DNA from: Vitis vinifera | Lineage: Eukaryota; Streptophyta; Magnoliopsida; Vitales; Vitaceae | DNA length: 64,000 nucleotides | NCBI RefSeq assembly: GCF_030704535.1 | Contig: NC_081822.1 | Coordinates: 8,288,501-8,352,500, forward strand | Direction of reading: 5' to 3' | Translations under genes and position numbers: made by a program | Part shown: piece after piece, positions 62,199 through 64,000 of the stretch | Layout: every line of letters begins with the position of its first letter | Position numbering within the stretch: the stretch's first letter is position 1 | Notes under the pieces: model-generated | Seen by the model: the letters and a program-made list of their open reading frames with translations, nothing else | Told to the model about the DNA's origin: nothing | The model's database searches: none

Positions 62199-64000
62199 TT
62201 ATTGATTATCCGTTTGGGTTGCCTCAATGGTGTTGCAAGTGGAATTTTCTGCGACAGAGGGATTGGCTTGCACATGTATGGGCAATAAAATGGCTTCTTT
62301 GATAGGTAGAGAGGCAGCTATGCCGGCCAAAGCGTCAGCGTGCCTATTGTCAGCTCGCTTAATTTTTTCGATTGTCCACTCGGTGAATTGCTGTAAGGTG
62401 CTTCTTACTTTGGCCAAGTATCGCGCCATGCGTGAGTCCTTAGCCTCATATTCTTTCTGGACGTGCCTTACCACTAGTTGCGAGTCGCTGTAGATCCGGA
62501 GTTTGGAGACGGATAGAGCAAGGGCGAGGTCCAATCCGGACAGGATGGCCTCGTATTCTGCTTCATTGTTAGACGCGGAGAATCCCAGCCGGATGGCTTG
62601 CTCCAGATGTTCCCCAGTTGGGGACTGTAGTAAGAGCCCAACTCCAGAGCTTGATGAGCGTGAGGCTCCGTCAACTCGTAGTGTCCACCACTCTTGTTCA
62701 CTTGATTCGTGGTGTTGGTTGGGTCTTCGTGAATATTCGAGCACAAAGTCGGCCATTACTTGGCCTTTTTTGGATAATCTGGGTTGGAATTCGATTCCAA
62801 ATTCGCTCAATTCGATGGCCCATTGTAGCATTCGCCTGGTTAAATCTGGTTTGTGCAGAATGCTACGAAGGGGTTGGTCGGTCAATACAATCACTGGGTT
62901 GGCTTGAAAATAGGGGCGAAGATTTTGGGCAGCACTTCGAAGAGCTAAGGCTGTTAGCTCCATTTTTGAATACCTGGTTTCTACATCTGCCAATGCCCTG
63001 CTGACATAGTAGACAGGTTTCTGCTCCTTTGGTGAAGGGCAGCGGAATAGAACGGCGCTGATTGCCCATTTTGAGACAGCTAGATACATGTATAGCTTCT
63101 CCTTTGGGATGGGGCTGCTCAAGATGGGTGGATGCATAAGACAATGTTTAATTCTTTCCAACGCGTTTTGGCAATTGTCCGTCCACTCCTGCGTTCCAGC
63201 TTTTCGTATTGCCAAGAAGAAGGGTCGCAACTCATCAGTGAAGCGGGCTATGAAACGTCCTAACGCAACGAGCTTGCCTGTGAGGCGTTGTAACTCCTTT
63301 TTGTTCCTAGGAGGAGGCGTCTCCATGACTGCTTTGACCTGATCTGGGCTGACTTCTATGCCTTTTTGGCTGACCATAAATCCCAGAAATTTGCCAGCAC
63401 TCACGCCAAAGGCACATTTGGAAGGATTTAGCTTCATGCCATACTTTCGCAAGAGATAAAAAACTTCTTGCAAATGGAGGATATGCTGCTCTCGAGTTTT
63501 GCTTTTAACCACGATATCGTCAATGTATACCTCGACCGAGCGGCCTATCAGAGGTTTGAAGATTTTAGTCATCAATCTTTGATACGTGGCGCCAGCGTTT
63601 TTGAGTCCAAATGGCATGACTTTGTAGCAATAGAGGCCGTGTGGCGTTATGAATGCTGTTTTTTCTTCGTCATCCGGAGACATGGGAATTTGGTGATATC
63701 CGGAAAAGGCATCCAAGAAAGAGAGCATCCCTTGCCCGGAAGTAGAATCCACAATTTGATCTATCCGTGGTAAGGGAAAACTGTCTTTTGGACATGCATT
63801 ATTGAGATTGGTGTAATCAACACAGACTCGCCATTTGCCCTCTTTCTTTGGTACCACTACTACATTTGCCAACCACTCTGGATAAGATACTTCTCTGATG
63901 AATCCGACTTCCAACAATTTGTTAATTTCATCTTGGATAACTCTTTGTCTATCCGGATGAAAGCGTCTAATCTTCTGTTGAACGGGTCTGGCTGCTGGAA
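62199..64000 (-). pseudogene. Tat pol: reverse transcriptase and dual RNase H, 5' partial
   Basis: Open from the window edge (first full codon at 63998) to a TAA at 62199-62201. The RT core shows WRVCVDYTNLN, FLDAFSGYHQI, and the catalytic VEVYIDDIVVKS. After RT comes a gypsy-type RNase H (about 63100-62760; SKWAISAVLF, VYYVSRAL, VLTDQPL). A second RNase H of the archaeal type follows (about 62680-62290; LRVDGASRSSSSGVG, NNEAEYEAI, IYSDSQLVV, NRHADALA). The paired RNase H arrangement is known from Tat elements. The frame would run on into integrase but for this single stop. The apparent start near 63917 is not an ATG; the true start is off-window. Confidence 0.93.

Larger units (their letters stand above)
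56976..64000 (-). mobile_element. Tat-lineage Ty3/gypsy retrotransposon, 3' half
   Basis: Cut by the right window edge. In minus-strand order: pol (RT, RNase H, second archaeal-type RNase H, integrase) from 64000 to 60963; an antisense ORF on the plus strand (58397-60825); a polypurine tract (57703-57687); and the 3' LTR (57686 to about 56976). A second RNase H and an extra ORF between pol and the 3' LTR are known hallmarks of the Tat lineage. The 5' half (gag, protease, 5' LTR) is off-window. Confidence 0.9.

Noticed and set aside
62503..63342. Plus-strand ORFs of 84-134 codons
   Set aside because: Shadows of the Tat RT/RNase H frame on the minus strand.

Overview
This is a 64 kb window of plant nuclear DNA. 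The genes have GT-AG introns and the products are land-plant families. The spacers are AT-rich and full of plant transposable elements. The mix (Tat-type and other Ty3/gypsy elements, an L1-like LINE, Harbinger-like MITEs, small compact genes with a few large introns) fits a woody eudicot. Grapevine (Vitis) is my best guess, but that is an impression and no search was run.

Six host loci can be supported. (1) The first exon of a DCL/DUF3223-like organelle-targeted protein, minus strand, 3470-3768; the rest of the gene is not in the window. (2) An intronless SKIP2/VFB-type F-box/LRR gene, plus, 13682-15307. (3) An eight-exon MPDU1 (PQ-loop) gene, minus, 23588-28558, reconstructed by joining short exons. 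(4) A seven-exon SRC2-like C2-domain gene with a proline-rich tail, minus, 29875-31498. (5) A seven-exon bHLH-MYC_N-domain gene of the RICE SALT SENSITIVE 3-like family, plus, 41270-43003. (6) A five-exon RD21-type papain-like cysteine protease with a granulin domain, minus, 48517-51907. In the last four, every exon join keeps frame and the reconstructed proteins have plausible family lengths (235, 298, 380 and 467 residues). They are ordinary housekeeping or stress genes with no evident joint pathway.

Mobile DNA makes up most of the rest. The left edge holds a Ty3/gypsy element on the minus strand: a 499-bp LTR, a tRNA-iMet primer-binding site and a Gag-Pro-(RT) frame that stays open for 660 codons to the window edge. 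A diverged solo LTR of the same family lies at 16599-17060. A TIR element at 17768-19860 carries a 5'-truncated LINE inside it; two relatives lie at 46.7-47.4 kb. Three Harbinger-like MITEs lie at 7.2, 11.2 and 46.4 kb. A GC-rich LTR remnant lies at 36.2-37.2 kb.

The right end (about 56976-64000) is the 3' half of a Tat-lineage Ty3/gypsy element. Its pol (RT, RNase H, a second archaeal-type RNase H, integrase) is on the minus strand. Between pol and the 3' LTR sits a convergent, spliced antisense ORF on the plus strand with its own TATA box. Both reading frames carry a single nonsense codon. This is the most interesting structure in the window.

Spacers of 0.3-5 kb are mostly AT-rich DNA with microsatellites and small tandem duplications, in which I see no supportable genes.
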